A stretch of DNA of 64,000 bases from NCBI RefSeq assembly GCF_003788635.1, contig NZ_AYKH01000011.1, forward strand, positions 1-64,000. Reading direction: 5' to 3'. The translations under genes and the position numbers were made by a program. The notes under the pieces were generated by a model that was not told the origin of the DNA, made no database searches, and worked only from the letters and a program-made list of their open reading frames with translations. How positions within the stretch are numbered: the first letter of the stretch is position 1; the number at the start of each line of letters is the position of its first letter. The stretch is from Salinisphaera orenii subsp. orenii MK-B5 (GTDB taxonomy: Bacteria > Pseudomonadota > Gammaproteobacteria > Nevskiales > Salinisphaeraceae). This document shows, piece by piece, positions 7,826-17,164 of this stretch.

Positions 7826-9034
7826 ATGCTGGATGCTTATATCTACGATGGTGTGCGCACGGCCTTCGGTCGTCACGCCGGCGCGCTCGCGCCGGTGCGC
7901 CCGGACGACATGCTGGCTGCGGTGATCCGCACGCTGGTCGAGCGCAATCCGTTCTCGCTCGGCGACTACGAGGACGTCGTCGCCGGCTGCACGAACCAGG
8001 CGGGTGAGGACGCGCGCAACGTGGCGCGTCATGCCGGTCTGCTCGCCGGGCTGCCGGTGGAGGTCGCCGGGCAGACGGTCAACCGGCTGTGCGGCAGCGG
8101 TCTCGCCGCGACCGTGGACGCCGCACGTGCGGTCACGGTCGGCGAGGGCAAGCTGGTCATCGCCGGCGGGGTCGAGTCGATGAGCCGGGCGCCGTTCGTC
8201 ATGGCCAAGGCCGAGACGGCCTATTCGCGCAACATGTCAGTGTTCGATTCCACCATCGGTGCGCGTTTCCCCAACCCGAAGATTCTGGCCGAATACGGCT
8301 CGGACGCGATGCCCGAGACGGCGCAGAACGTCGCTGACGATTTCGGTATTTCGCGCGAGGCCGCCGATGCCTACGCCGCGCAGTCGCAGGCCCGCTACGA
8401 GGCCGCACGCGCCGACGGCTTCTTCGACGACGAGATCATGCCGCTGGACGTCCCGCAGGGGCGCAAGCAGCCGCCGCTGACGGTCGACGCCGACGAGCAT
8501 CCGCGTCCGACCAGCACCGCGGACAAGCTCGCCAAACTGCCGCCGATCGTTGCCAACGGCATCATCACCGCGGGCAACGCTTCGGGTGTGAACGACGGTG
8601 CGGGCGCGTTGATCGTCGGCTCCAGGGCCGCGGGCGAGGCGGCCGGCCTGGCACCGCGGGCGCGTATCATCGCCGGCGGCGTCGTCGGTGTGCCGCCGCG
8701 GGTGATGGGGCTCGGGCCGATCGGTGCATGCAACAAGGTGCTCGAGCGCGCGGGCCTCAGCCTGTCCGACATGGACGTGATCGAGATCAACGAGGCCTTC
8801 GCCGCACAGGTGCTCGGCTGCTGCAAGGAACTCGGCCTGTCGGCCGATGACGAACGCCTGAACCCCAACGGCGGCGCCATCGCGGTGGGCCATCCGCTGG
8901 GCGCCTCGGGTTCGCGCCTGGCGCTGACCGGGCTGCGCCAGCTGGAACGCGTCAACGGCCGTTATGCCCTGATCAGCCTGTGCATCGGCATCGGGCAGGG
9001 CGTGGCCATGCTCATCGAGAGGAACCCCGAATGA
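7826..9034 (+). CDS. acetyl-CoA acyltransferase (thiolase)
   Basis: A 402-residue thiolase with all catalytic features: nucleophile Cys89 in NRLCGSG, His356 in GHPLGASG and Cys386 in the CIGIGQG end motif. The N-terminal sequence ([17 protein letters not shown]) resembles beta-ketoadipyl-CoA thiolases, but the partner here is glutaryl-CoA dehydrogenase. That suggests cleavage of acetoacetyl-CoA at the end of lysine/tryptophan or glutarate breakdown, or of another 3-ketoacyl-CoA. A GGGAG ribosome binding site precedes the ATG. Its stop overlaps the start of the next gene (ATGA), indicating translational coupling. Confidence 0.9.
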   Translation: MLDAYIYDGVRTAFGRHAGALAPVRPDDMLAAVIRTLVERNPFSLGDYEDVVAGCTNQAGEDARNVARHAGLLAGLPVEVAGQTVNRLCGSGLAATVDAARAVTVGEGKLVIAGGVESMSRAPFVMAKAETAYSRNMSVFDSTIGARFPNPKILAEYGSDAMPETAQNVADDFGISREAADAYAAQSQARYEAARADGFFDDEIMPLDVPQGRKQPPLTVDADEHPRPTSTADKLAKLPPIVANGIITAGNASGVNDGAGALIVGSRAAGEAAGLAPRARIIAGGVVGVPPRVMGLGPIGACNKVLERAGLSLSDMDVIEINEAFAAQVLGCCKELGLSADDERLNPNGGAIAVGHPLGASGSRLALTGLRQLERVNGRYALISLCIGIGQGVAMLIERNPE

Positions 9035-10197
9035 AAGACTTTGCCTGGTCCGATCCGCTGCATCTCGACGCGCAGCTGACCGACGACGAACGCATGATCC
9101 GCGACGCGGGTCACGACTATTGCCAGAACAGCCTCATGCCGCGAGTGCTCGAGGCCAACCGCCACGAGGTCTTCCATCGCGAGATCATGACCGAGATGGG
9201 CGAGCTGGGCATGCTCGGCGCCACCATCCCCGAGGAATACGGCGGGGCCGGATTGAATCACGTCTGCTATGGCCTGCTCGCCCGTGAAGTGGAGTCGGTA
9301 GATTCCGGCTACCGCTCGGCGATGAGCGTGCAGTCGTCGCTGGTGATGTTTCCGATCTACACCTTCGGCAGCGAGGCGGTGCGCCGGAAGTACCTGCCGA
9401 AGCTGGCCAGCGGCGAATGGGTCGGCTGCTTCGGCCTGACCGAGCCGGACCACGGCTCCGACCCGGGCTCGATGAGCACCAAGGCGAGAAAGGTCGACGG
9501 CGGCTATGTCCTCAACGGCGCCAAGACCTGGATCACCAATTCGCCGATCGCCGACGTGGCCGTGGTCTGGGCCAATCTGGACGGCAAGATCAACGGCTTC
9601 GTGGTCGAGCGCGATTTCGGCGGCATGACAACGCCCAAGCTCGAGGGCAAGTTCTCGCTGCGCGCCTCCGAGACCGGCCAGATCATGTTCGATGACTGCT
9701 TCGTGCCCGACGAGAACCGGCTCGACGTGGAAGGCCTAAAGGGCCCGTTCTCCTGCCTGAACAAGGCCCGATACGGCATTTCCTGGGGTGCGATGGGCGC
9801 GGCTGAGTTCTGCTGGCAGGCCGCCCGCGGCTACACGCTGGAGCGCAAGCAGTTCGGACGGCCGCTGGCCGCGACCCAGCTCATCCAGAAGAAGCTCGCC
9901 GACATGCAGACCGACATCACCCTCGGACTGCAGGGCGCCCTGCGCCTGGGGCGGCTCATGGACGAGGGCAACTGGGCCCCGGAGATGGTGTCGCTGATGA
10001 AGCGCAACAATTGCGGCAAGGCGCTGGATATCGCGCGTACCGCGCGCGACATGCACGGCGGCAACGGCATCTCCGACGAGTATCACGTCATTCGTCACGT
10101 GATGAATCTGGAGGCCGTGAATACCTACGAGGGCACGCACGACGTGCACGCGCTCATCCTGGGCCGCTCGCAGACCGGGATCCAGGCCTTCGGTTGA
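9031..10197 (+). CDS. gcdH: glutaryl-CoA dehydrogenase
   Basis: A 388-residue acyl-CoA dehydrogenase. The FAD/substrate signature [15 protein letters not shown], the WITNSPIAD segment and the C-terminal [14 protein letters not shown] with catalytic Glu367 match glutaryl-CoA dehydrogenases, which oxidise and decarboxylate glutaryl-CoA to crotonyl-CoA. The start overlaps the thiolase stop by four bases, so the two are one operon. With the thiolase this would carry glutaryl-CoA towards acetyl-CoA; the hydratase and hydroxyacyl dehydrogenase steps are not in the window. A GC-rich hairpin follows the stop. Confidence 0.92.
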   Translation: MKDFAWSDPLHLDAQLTDDERMIRDAGHDYCQNSLMPRVLEANRHEVFHREIMTEMGELGMLGATIPEEYGGAGLNHVCYGLLAREVESVDSGYRSAMSVQSSLVMFPIYTFGSEAVRRKYLPKLASGEWVGCFGLTEPDHGSDPGSMSTKARKVDGGYVLNGAKTWITNSPIADVAVVWANLDGKINGFVVERDFGGMTTPKLEGKFSLRASETGQIMFDDCFVPDENRLDVEGLKGPFSCLNKARYGISWGAMGAAEFCWQAARGYTLERKQFGRPLAATQLIQKKLADMQTDITLGLQGALRLGRLMDEGNWAPEMVSLMKRNNCGKALDIARTARDMHGGNGISDEYHVIRHVMNLEAVNTYEGTHDVHALILGRSQTGIQAFG

Positions 10198-10205
10198 CCG
10201 ATGCA

Positions 10206-10229
10206 CGCCGGCCGCCTCGGCGGCCGGCG
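10206..10229 (+). terminator. GC-rich hairpin after gcdH, probable terminator
   Basis: An 11-bp perfect stem (10206-10216 with 10219-10229) and a 2-base loop begins 8 bases after the gcdH stop. There is only a weak T-stretch after it, so it could equally serve mRNA stability. Confidence 0.5.
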
Positions 10230-10343
10230 CTTGCCCGGAGGTTTGCTCGGGGATTAATGGGCGGTTCAGTCGAATACAGATCTAATATTCGCGAATTCGA
10301 TGACGTGCCGGCGTGTGTATCCGGCACGAACGGGAGCGCGACA

Positions 10344-10664
10344 ATGAAAGATCTCAACGCATATCGTATCGCGGCGGCGGCCCTGCTGACGTTGGCCGTC
10401 TCCACGCCGGCGCTGGCGCTGGACGACGAAACCCTCGACGCTGCGATCGGCGGCGGCCTCGGCGGTGCGGCCGGATCGGCCATCGGCAATGAGGTCGGCG
10501 GCCGCACCGGGGCCATACTCGGCGGCGCGGCCGGAGCGGCCGGCGGTGCCGCGATCACGACCGATGGCGATGATCACGACCGGCATTATCGGGACCACGA
10601 CCATCACGAACACCGCGGTCGTGGCCACTGTCCGCCCGGCCTGGCCAAGCAGGGCCGTTGCTGA
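10344..10664 (+). CDS. exported glycine-zipper protein with His-rich tail
   Basis: A 106-residue protein with a cleavable signal peptide (cleavage likely after PALA, residue 26), a glycine-zipper block (GGGLGGAAGSAIGNEVGG through GGAAGAAGG, about 34-70), and a tail of alternating His/Asp ending in HCPPGLAKQGRC. Glycine zippers pack within or against membranes, and the His/Asp tail could bind metal. ATG 10344 is preceded by CGGGAG. A 7-bp hairpin (10305-10311 with 10321-10327) lies just before the ribosome binding site, and an AT-rich block at about 10275-10300 is a likely promoter. Function unknown. Confidence 0.8.
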   Translation: MKDLNAYRIAAAALLTLAVSTPALALDDETLDAAIGGGLGGAAGSAIGNEVGGRTGAILGGAAGAAGGAAITTDGDDHDRHYRDHDHHEHRGRGHCPPGLAKQGRC

Positions 10665-10686
10665 GAGCCCGGTGCGGCCGGTCCGG

Positions 10687-10715
10687 CTGCGGTGTACCGC
10701 AGGCCGCCGGCTTTT
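10687..10715 (+). terminator. intrinsic terminator after the glycine-zipper gene
   Basis: A 7-bp stem (10687-10693 with 10696-10702), extended by further GC pairing around it, is followed by TTTT at 10712-10715. It ends the plus-strand glycine-zipper transcript and overlaps the stop codon of the convergent minus-strand gene. Confidence 0.6.
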
Positions 10716-11343
10716 ACACCAGTGACTCGATCCAGCGTTCGAGCTCGCGGTTGGCGTGCTTGTGCTTGAGCCGTTCCGTGGTGGTTGTGGCCGGACGCAT
10801 GAGTTCGTTGTCCTCGCCCCGGATGAGAAAGTTGCGCTGCGAGCCGATGGCGCCGTGTTCGGGGCCGTAGCTGCTGATGACCGTGACAGTGACGGAATGC
10901 AGTTGGAGCATGGCGATGGGACGCTCGCCGTCGTCGCTCAGCCCGCAGCGGCGGGCGACCTGACGAACCAGCGATCGAAACGTGCCCAAGTTCATGTAGC
11001 TCCCGGACACCAGCGGCCCCTGGCGCGTGATGTGGCTGAGCGGGCCCGTGTCGGGCGATTCGTCGGTCTGCTCCAGATCCGTGATCGAACTGCTGTAATT
11101 GCCCTGCGCGGTATGCAGCGTCAATACGATGCACTGGATGAAGATCGCCTCCTGGCTCATGTTGCTGACCAGACAGACGGAATCGATCTGGGAGCCCCAG
11201 CCCTGATTCACCAGCACCCGCGCCTTGCGTTGGCGGCGAAAGCCCGAAAGCAGCAGGTGCGCGTAGAACAGCCATACCAACAATGTGCCGATGCTGGTGA
11301 ACACCGACAGCGCACCCGAGTTGTCGTTGATCCATTGCCACAT
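10714..11343 (-). CDS. hypothetical single-pass membrane protein
   Basis: A 209-residue protein with one hydrophobic segment near 12-32, then a basic patch (RRQRKAR) and a soluble domain rich in beta-like stretches (AIFIQCIVLTLHTAQ, HSVTVTVISSYG). The topology is probably N-out with a cytoplasmic domain, by the positive-inside rule. I do not recognise the family. By eye its codon use is less GC-biased than its neighbours, which may mean recent acquisition. Convergent with the glycine-zipper gene, followed upstream by the marR-type gene on the same strand about 100 bases away. Confidence 0.65.
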   Translation of the reverse strand: MWQWINDNSGALSVFTSIGTLLVWLFYAHLLLSGFRRQRKARVLVNQGWGSQIDSVCLVSNMSQEAIFIQCIVLTLHTAQGNYSSSITDLEQTDESPDTGPLSHITRQGPLVSGSYMNLGTFRSLVRQVARRCGLSDDGERPIAMLQLHSVTVTVISSYGPEHGAIGSQRNFLIRGEDNELMRPATTTTERLKHKHANRELERWIESLV

Positions 11344-11445
11344 GGCGGCGTCTGCGTCGCGTGAACCGGAGCGGGCGTCGGATTCTGTTACAGCCCGGCC
11401 GGACCGGCCATGCGTAATTCCACTCAGAGGCCGTTGTCGTGTCGC

Positions 11446-11898
11446 TCAGCCGAGTGTGTGCACGAGTGCCATGATGCGGGCGCGCAGGTCCTGAACCTCG
11501 GGGCGCGAGAGTTCGGTCTTGCAGATCATCTGTTCGTGGATGTCGTGCGCCTTTTCGCGCAGTTGCGTTCCCTCGTCGGTCAGGTGAATCAGCACGCGGC
11601 GCTCGTCGTCGCTGTCGCGGTGCCGTTCGACCAGCCCGGATTTCTCCATGCGCTTGAGCAGCGGGGTCAGCGTGCCGCTGTCGAGATGCAGTTCCTTGCC
11701 GAGCTGACCCACGGAGCGGGGTTCGGCTTCCCAGAGCACGAGCATCACCAGGTACTGGACGTAGGTGAGGCCCAGCGGCTCGAGCAGCGGACGATAGGCC
11801 CGGATGATGCGGTGTGTAGCCGTGTAGAGCGAAAAGCAGAGCTGCTCTTGCAATAGCGGCAGGTCGGAGTCGCTGTCCGTCAAGGTCGAAGCCTCCAT
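11446..11898 (-). CDS. ohrR: MarR-family regulator, OhrR type
   Basis: The 150-residue protein has the winged-helix MarR fold with the OhrR N-terminus: QLCFSLYTATHRIIRAYRPLL contains the single peroxide-sensing cysteine (Cys21), and LTYVQYLVMLVLWE follows. OhrR represses its target until organic hydroperoxide oxidises that cysteine. The usual partner, ohr, is not adjacent. The neighbour is an LLM flavin oxidoreductase on the same strand, separated by a 138-base gap that contains an inverted repeat. The start is supported by conservation of the N-terminus rather than by a strong ribosome binding site. Confidence 0.85.
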   Translation of the reverse strand: MEASTLTDSDSDLPLLQEQLCFSLYTATHRIIRAYRPLLEPLGLTYVQYLVMLVLWEAEPRSVGQLGKELHLDSGTLTPLLKRMEKSGLVERHRDSDDERRVLIHLTDEGTQLREKAHDIHEQMICKTELSRPEVQDLRARIMALVHTLG

Positions 11899-11959
11899 CC
11901 TGTTGCCTTTCGCGTGAGGTGACTTAGCAGCGCATTGTGAGAGCTTTTACGCGATGAGG

Positions 11960-11984
11960 CCAATTAAAGTGCCTGGCGAATTGG
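11960..11984. promoter_or_regulatory. inverted repeat, candidate OhrR operator
   Basis: CCAATT (11960-11965) and AATTGG (11979-11984) form an inverted repeat with a 13-base spacer in the AT-richer region just upstream of the ohrR-like gene. OhrR operators in other bacteria are AT-rich inverted repeats with AATT cores, so autoregulation is plausible. Assignment is inference from position and composition. Confidence 0.35.
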
Positions 11985-12036
11985 TCGTGGTTTAAATTGT
12001 TGTGTACGAAAGATGACAGCGTGCGCCAGATCGAGC

Positions 12037-13029
12037 CTAGGATGCCATCGCTTCGGCGACCAGCTCGTAAGAGCGTAGACGCTTTGACGGATCGTGGATG
12101 TTGGACACGATCATGATCTCGTCGGGCTGGGCGTCGGCGCGCAGCGCATCGATCTGTTGGCGCACGCTTTCGGGGCCGCCGATGATGTGGCGATCGCGGT
12201 TCTCGAGAATCGCGTTGCGTTCCATGTCGGAATAATCGTAGGCCAGCGCCTCCTCGGGGGAGGGCAACGGCAGGAACTCGCCCTTGCGCAGCCGCAGCCA
12301 CATGAGGTCGACGGTGGCGGCCAGGTGCTCGGCCTCTTCGTCGGTCGGCGCGCAGATGACCGATACGCCGAGGATGGCGTGCGGCGTCGGAAATGCCGCC
12401 GACGGCTGGAACGCATCGCGATAGCGTCGCAGCGCGGGTTCCGCCGGTACCGGGCTGAAGTGGCTCGCGAAGCTGTAGCCCATGCCGGCGGCACCGGCGG
12501 AGTGGGCGCTCGCGCCGCTCGAGCCCAGAATCCAGATCGGCGGCAGGGCGACATCGTCCGGCATCACGGTGACGCCGTGATAGGGATGGCCGCGGTTAAG
12601 ACTGCCGTGGGACAGCGCCCACAGCTCGTTGAGCAGCTCGCTGAACTGCTCCCCCGAGGCCGCACGCAGGGCACGGCTGGCCCGGGCGTCGGAACCCGGC
12701 GCGCGGCCGAGGCCCAGATCCACGCGGTCGGGATAGAGCCCGGCCAGGGTGTGGAATATCTCGGCGACGCGCATCGGCACGTGGTTGGGCAGCATGATGC
12801 CGCCCGAACCCACGCGGATGCGTTCGGTCAGCGCCGCGATCCGTGCGAGCAGCACCTCGGGTGCGGAACTGGAGATCGCCGGCATGCTGTGATGCTCCGA
12901 TATCCAGTAGCGCTCGAAGCCGAGACGTTCGGCGGTCCGTGCGAGGTCGATGCTCGAGCGCATTGCGGCCGAGGCGGGTGTCCCGCTGGGCACGGGGACG
13001 AGATCGAGTACGGAAAGCGGAAAATCCAT
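12037..13029 (-). CDS. LLM-class flavin-dependent oxidoreductase (luciferase-like)
   Basis: The 330-residue protein has the bacterial luciferase-like monooxygenase fold: [12 protein letters not shown] at the start, [11 protein letters not shown] with the conserved EHH, then [14 protein letters not shown] and [23 protein letters not shown]. This matches the large YhbW-like group, FMN-dependent enzymes with mostly unknown substrates. It lies upstream of the ohrR-like gene on the same strand. If the peroxide regulator controls it, it could act on oxidised lipids or quinones, but that is speculation from position. Start ATG at 13029 matches the family N-terminus. Confidence 0.88.
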   Translation of the reverse strand: MDFPLSVLDLVPVPSGTPASAAMRSSIDLARTAERLGFERYWISEHHSMPAISSSAPEVLLARIAALTERIRVGSGGIMLPNHVPMRVAEIFHTLAGLYPDRVDLGLGRAPGSDARASRALRAASGEQFSELLNELWALSHGSLNRGHPYHGVTVMPDDVALPPIWILGSSGASAHSAGAAGMGYSFASHFSPVPAEPALRRYRDAFQPSAAFPTPHAILGVSVICAPTDEEAEHLAATVDLMWLRLRKGEFLPLPSPEEALAYDYSDMERNAILENRDRHIIGGPESVRQQIDALRADAQPDEIMIVSNIHDPSKRLRSYELVAEAMAS

Positions 13030-13128
13030 GGTGGGCGCGGGCTCCGACGGTGTGTGTGGCGTGTCGGACCGATATGGGGCGCCGGGCCCGTGTTTTACAG
13101 CCCGGCGCGATCCTGATCCGATGCCGGG

Positions 13129-13287
13129 CTAGCGTCGGATAATGATGTAGATCGCGTGAATGATGCCGGGGATGTATCCGAGCAGCGTCAGCAGGATGTT
13201 GAGCCAGAAGTGAATGCCGATGCCTACCTGCAGGAAGACCCCGACGGGGGGCAGGAGAATCGACAGCAGGATGCGAATGACGTCCAT
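13129..13287 (-). CDS. YqaE/Pmp3 family small membrane protein
   Basis: A 52-residue protein made of two hydrophobic helices, with the Pmp3/YqaE signature LPPVGVFLQVGIGIHFWLNI and LLGYIPGIIHAIYII. Members sit in the inner membrane and are commonly induced by salt, cold or envelope stress; a role in membrane potential or ion balance is proposed in yeast. ATG 13287 gives the standard length; an upstream ATG would add 15 atypical residues. A hairpin (13099-13106 with 13123-13130) overlaps its stop but lacks a T-run on the minus strand. Confidence 0.9.
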   Translation of the reverse strand: MDVIRILLSILLPPVGVFLQVGIGIHFWLNILLTLLGYIPGIIHAIYIIIRR

Positions 13288-13347
13288 GACATGCGGTTTG
13301 ATGAATCGTATGCCGGCATCGTAACGTCTCAATCGAGCCGCGGATAG

Positions 13348-13375
13348 GCGGGCGCCGCGCCGAGGCGGCGCCCGC
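13348..13375 (-). terminator. GC-rich hairpin after the formamidase-family gene
   Basis: An 11-bp perfect stem (13348-13358 with 13365-13375) and 6-base loop lies 15 bases past the stop of the minus-strand formamidase-family gene. No T-run follows, so it is only terminator-like. Confidence 0.45.
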
Positions 13376-13390
13376 GGTCCCCGGGTTGCG

Positions 13391-14638
13391 TCAGTCAGCG
13401 TCCGACCCGCTGTCGTCGCCGGTGTCGAAGTCCTCGAAATCGGACTTGCGGATCAGGGCGTGGATGCCCTTCGTCTTGTCCACCACCTGCGAGACCTCGA
13501 AATCGGTCGCCGCGCTCAGATAGGCCAGCGCCAGCGCCTCGTCGATGTCGTAATGCTGATGCAGGAAGCGGATGGACTCGCGCACGGCGTCCTTCATCGC
13601 CATGTCGAGGTCCGGATCGAGGCCGACGGTGATCCAGTAGTCGCCGGTCTCGCCGAGCAGCTTGTCGACCGATTCGCCCGGCAGGTCGTCCTTGCCGCTC
13701 TCGAGCAGCGTCAGGCGCAGGGTCGCACGCATCGAGCCCTCGAGTGCGGTCAGCGCGACTTCGCCGTCACCCTGGGTGAAGTGGCTGTCGCCGGTGTAGA
13801 ACAGCGCGCCCGCCGCCTCGACCGGATAGTAGACGGTGCTGCCTTCGCCCAGATCGTTGATGTCGGCGTTGCCGCCGATGCGCTGCGGCGGTACGGAGTT
13901 GACCGGGTCGGTGGTGTCCGGCGCCACGCCCATGATGCCCATGAACGGATGCAGCGGGTAGCGGATGGTGCGGCCGTCGCCGGCATCGAGCAGGCCGTAC
14001 CAGTCGTCTCCATCACGCTCGATCGGTGAAAAGATCGACACGTTGCCGTAGCGCTCGGGATGTTCGCTGCTGGGATCGTCCTTCTGTTCCTTCTTCGGGA
14101 ACTCGCCGGGCAGCGCGCCCTTGCCGTGGCGGTTCGAGATCACGCCATAGGGTACGCGTGGTTCGAGCTTGACGACCTCGACCTTGAGCACGTCCCCGGG
14201 TTCGGCGCCCTCGACGGCCACCGGCCCGGTGACGATGTGCGGGCCGTCGTTGGCGAAGTCGTGCTCGAGATCCGACGCGGTGATCGCGATGGCGTCGTCG
14301 AGCACAGCCTCCTCGGCGATCCCCTTGTCAGCGAAATAGGCGACCGGGTCGCGGCCCTGGTCCTCGAGGATGCCCTCGTGCGAGATCGTGTCGAAGGTGA
14401 CTGTGCTACCGGAGGGCACGGTCAGGACCGGCTCTGCACTCTTATTGGGCAGATAGCCCCAGCGCACCGTATCCACGGTGGACGGGACGTAGTAATCACC
14501 GGCGTGCTCGCCGGAGTCGAGCTTGCCGGGTTGATCCTGCAGCGGCTGAAGAATATCGAAGTCGTCGGCGGTATCGGCCGCGACAGCGGTGCCCAGCGCA
14601 CAGTTCAGCGCAAGTAGGGCGGCGAGGCGTCGTGTCAT
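13391..14638 (-). CDS. acetamidase/formamidase family protein, predicted exported
   Basis: From ATG 14638 the protein has 415 residues: a signal peptide (MTRRLAALLALNCALGTAVAA), then an FmdA/AmdA-like body with EPVLTVPSGSTVTFDTISHEG, HIVTGPVAVEGAEPGDVLKVEVVKL, HPFMGIMGVAPD and GDSHFTQGDGEVALTALE, motifs of the metal-dependent acetamidase/formamidase family that hydrolyses short amides to ammonia and acid. Classical members are cytoplasmic, so the clear signal peptide and the acidic C-terminus are unusual. It is divergent from a BCCT transporter, with a 322-base gap. The substrate is unknown. The frame remains open upstream to 14713, but those residues are not signal-like. Confidence 0.85.
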   Translation of the reverse strand: MTRRLAALLALNCALGTAVAADTADDFDILQPLQDQPGKLDSGEHAGDYYVPSTVDTVRWGYLPNKSAEPVLTVPSGSTVTFDTISHEGILEDQGRDPVAYFADKGIAEEAVLDDAIAITASDLEHDFANDGPHIVTGPVAVEGAEPGDVLKVEVVKLEPRVPYGVISNRHGKGALPGEFPKKEQKDDPSSEHPERYGNVSIFSPIERDGDDWYGLLDAGDGRTIRYPLHPFMGIMGVAPDTTDPVNSVPPQRIGGNADINDLGEGSTVYYPVEAAGALFYTGDSHFTQGDGEVALTALEGSMRATLRLTLLESGKDDLPGESVDKLLGETGDYWITVGLDPDLDMAMKDAVRESIRFLHQHYDIDEALALAYLSAATDFEVSQVVDKTKGIHALIRKSDFEDFDTGDDSGSDAD

Positions 14639-14960
14639 GAAGTCATCATCGTATTGAATGGCGCTTGCGTTGAAGCAAGAGTCGCGCCAGGACCGTCCGT
14701 TGTGCGTTCGCACGGCTCGTGTTCATTCGCCCAGCTGGCGATCGATCCGTTCCGGCGTGGCGTTACTGCTGTGCATGGCAGCGATCCCACACCGCCTCGG
14801 ACCGGGATATCGGGAAAGCCGCGCCATGACGAGGTTTGCGGGGCCCGGATCAAAGTGCTAGTAATGGAAATGACGATCGTGCGGCCGGCTGAAGGGGCAG
14901 CCACGCAACTGCACGTCATCGCTCGCTCACATCGCTTCAAAAGCATCGCCGGGGAAACTC
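14639..14960. promoter_or_regulatory. divergent intergenic region between formamidase-family and BCCT genes
   Basis: About 320 bases that must hold both promoters. No convincing boxes or operator palindromes stood out. A low-complexity, AT-richer stretch near 14860-14875 (AGTGCTAGTAATGG) is the nearest to a minus-10-like sequence for the transporter. Confidence 0.35.
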
Positions 14961-16628
14961 TTGAGCATCACTCCATCACGCAGCCAGCGTGTTTATATTG
15001 GCTCCGCACTGATCGTCCTCCTGCTCGTCATCGTCGGTGCGTCCATGCCGGACGCCTTCGGCAAGGCGGCGGACACGGCGCTGACCACCGCCTCGCACTA
15101 TTTCGGTTGGCTCTATCTGATCTCCGTATTCGGGTTCGTCGTCTTCCTGATCGGCCTGGCGTTCAGTCGCTACGGCAAGATCCGGCTCGGCGCGCCCTAC
15201 AGCGAACCCGAGTACACCTTCTTCTCGTGGGTGAGCATGCTGCTGGCGGCGGGTTTCGGCGTCGGGCTCGTGTTCTACGGCCTGGCCGAGCCGGTGCTGC
15301 ACTACCTCAAGCCGCCCTACGACGACATGCCGGGGCCGACGCCGGAATCCGCGCGCTACGCGATTCAGTACAGTTTCTTCCACTGGGGCATCAGCCAGTG
15401 GGCGGGGTTCTCGATCGTTGGTCTGATCATCGCCTACTTCCAGTTCCGGAAACGCAGGTCCGGGCTGGTCTCGACGGTGATGGAGCCGGTGACCGACAAA
15501 CTGCCGGCGCCCGCGCGCCAGCCCACGAGCGACGCCCTGAACATCTTCGCGGTCGTCGCCACGGTGATGGGCGTCGCGACCTCGCTCGGGCTGGGCGTGC
15601 TGCAGATCAACGGCGGGCTCAATCAGGTGTTCGGCATCCCCGACACCACGCTTTGGAAGTTCATCATCCTGGGCGTGATGTGCGCCTGCTACACGCTCTC
15701 GAGCTATTCCGGTCTGGACAAGGGCATCCAGTGGCTGTCGAACATCAACCTGGCGCTGTGCCTCGGGCTGATGGGGTGGGTGCTGTTCACCGGGCCCACG
15801 CTGTTCATCCTCAACACCATCGTGGTGGGCCTCGGTGACTACATCGCGAACTTCGTCACGATGAGTCTGCGCATGAACCCGTTCCGGGAGACGGGCGAGG
15901 ACTGGATCACCAGCTGGACCGTGTTCTACTGGGCCTGGGTGATCGCCTGGTCGCCGTTCGTGGGCACCTTCGTCGCGCGGATCTCGAAGGGCCGCACGAT
16001 TCGCGAATACGTCATGGGCGTGCTCATCGTGCCGCCGCTGCTGGCCTGCGGGTTCATCGGCGTGTTCGGTGGTGCGGCGCTTCACATGGAGCTGTTCGGC
16101 GATGCCGGCGGCACGCTCACCGGGGCGGTCGACGAGAACATTACCTCCGCGCTGTTCACCTTCTTCGACATGATGCCGTTCAGCATGGTGCTGTCGGTTC
16201 TCGCCATGTGCCTGATCTTCGTGTTCCTGGTGACCTCGGCCGACTCGGCGTCCTACATCGTGGCCCAGATGACCGATGAAGGCTCGCTGGAGCCGCCGCT
16301 GTACAAGCGTCTGTCCTGGGGGCTGCTGATCTCGGCGATCTGCCTCACCCTGATCATGGCCGGCGGCCTCAAGGGGCTGCAGACGGCCTCGCTGCTGGCG
16401 GCGCTGCCGTTTCTGGTCATTCTCTACTTCATGGTCTTCGTGCTGGCCGGCGAGCTTCGCCACGACCGGCGCCGCATGCTGCTCGACCTCTACGAGAAGC
16501 ATCATGAAATGCCGGTGGGTGCCGATGCCTTCGAGGCCCGGGACATCCTCAACGATGTCTGGGACGAGATCGATGCCGAGGACGCCGACGACGAGGGCGG
16601 TCGCGCACAGGAGCGCCAGCGGCGCTAG
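14961..16628 (+). CDS. BCCT family transporter (betaine/carnitine/choline type)
   Basis: A 555-residue protein with about 12 predicted transmembrane helices. The family signature lies near 315-345: WTVFYWAWVIAWSPFVG followed by FVARISKGRTIRE, and GFGVGLVFYGLAEP occurs earlier. BCCT carriers import glycine betaine, choline, ectoine or similar compounds with Na+ or H+. The C-terminal cytosolic tail (about 70 residues, highly charged, ending EGGRAQERQRR) is of the type used for osmosensing in some members. The start is TTG with GGGGAAA upstream; no in-frame ATG fits better. With ectD at 30 kb it fits compatible-solute use, but the substrate cannot be read from the sequence. Confidence 0.92.
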   Translation: MSITPSRSQRVYIGSALIVLLLVIVGASMPDAFGKAADTALTTASHYFGWLYLISVFGFVVFLIGLAFSRYGKIRLGAPYSEPEYTFFSWVSMLLAAGFGVGLVFYGLAEPVLHYLKPPYDDMPGPTPESARYAIQYSFFHWGISQWAGFSIVGLIIAYFQFRKRRSGLVSTVMEPVTDKLPAPARQPTSDALNIFAVVATVMGVATSLGLGVLQINGGLNQVFGIPDTTLWKFIILGVMCACYTLSSYSGLDKGIQWLSNINLALCLGLMGWVLFTGPTLFILNTIVVGLGDYIANFVTMSLRMNPFRETGEDWITSWTVFYWAWVIAWSPFVGTFVARISKGRTIREYVMGVLIVPPLLACGFIGVFGGAALHMELFGDAGGTLTGAVDENITSALFTFFDMMPFSMVLSVLAMCLIFVFLVTSADSASYIVAQMTDEGSLEPPLYKRLSWGLLISAICLTLIMAGGLKGLQTASLLAALPFLVILYFMVFVLAGELRHDRRRMLLDLYEKHHEMPVGADAFEARDILNDVWDEIDAEDADDEGGRAQERQRR

Positions 16629-17164
16629 CCGCGGCGGTACGCACCGGATACACGCGGCCCTGCCGTTGCGGGGCCCGCCGGCCCCTGACGGCTAGGCCTC
16701 GTGGAGCGGGGTTGCCGTCGCGGTTTATCCGGCGCATGCGGAAGCGCCGGCGAGGACTCGGATGCACCGCCGGCCGATGGTCGTCCGCCGGCGGTTTGTG
16801 ATCGAGCCGTTGTGGCGCCGATGCCACCGCCGCTGCGCGGCGCGTCGGCAAGCAAGCCAATGACGCCGGATGCGCTGTGCCCGTGAGAACCACGCCGGAG
16901 CGGCGGCGCGCCGGCGACGTGCTTTGGCTGTGCGGCGGGCACACAGGCGGGCTACGAGTGGCTTTCGGAATGGAGCCGAGTATCTCCGGCGCCCGCGGCG
17001 ACGGGGTGCGAGCGGGGCGGATGCCCGAGCCAAGCGCGTCGGGCATGGGCGCGTCCTCGGACGAGGCGATGTATCGTCGTCGGGCGGTTGCTACCTCCGG
17101 CGCGCCGCACGCGTATCGGGCGGGGCCGGCGCGCGCGTTGCGCTAGCCCGAGGTGCGGTGTGGA
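16629..17164. other. intergenic between convergent genes, nothing recognised
   Basis: About 535 bases between the BCCT stop and the stop of the M23 peptidase. Open frames are Arg/Ala/Gly-rich shadows with no start signal or recognisable protein. The first 60 bases contain GC-rich self-complementary runs (around 16660-16690) that could end the transporter transcript, but without a T-run. Confidence 0.5.

Noticed and set aside
13099-13130. Hairpin overlapping the YqaE-family stop as its terminator
   Set aside because: Stem is perfect over 8 bp but the minus-strand 3' side reads GTAAAAC with no T-run, so it was not called a terminator.
14976-16505. Long minus-strand frame inside the BCCT transporter
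   Set aside because: His/Gln/Asp/Arg-rich mirror of the helical membrane protein; no signal or start context.
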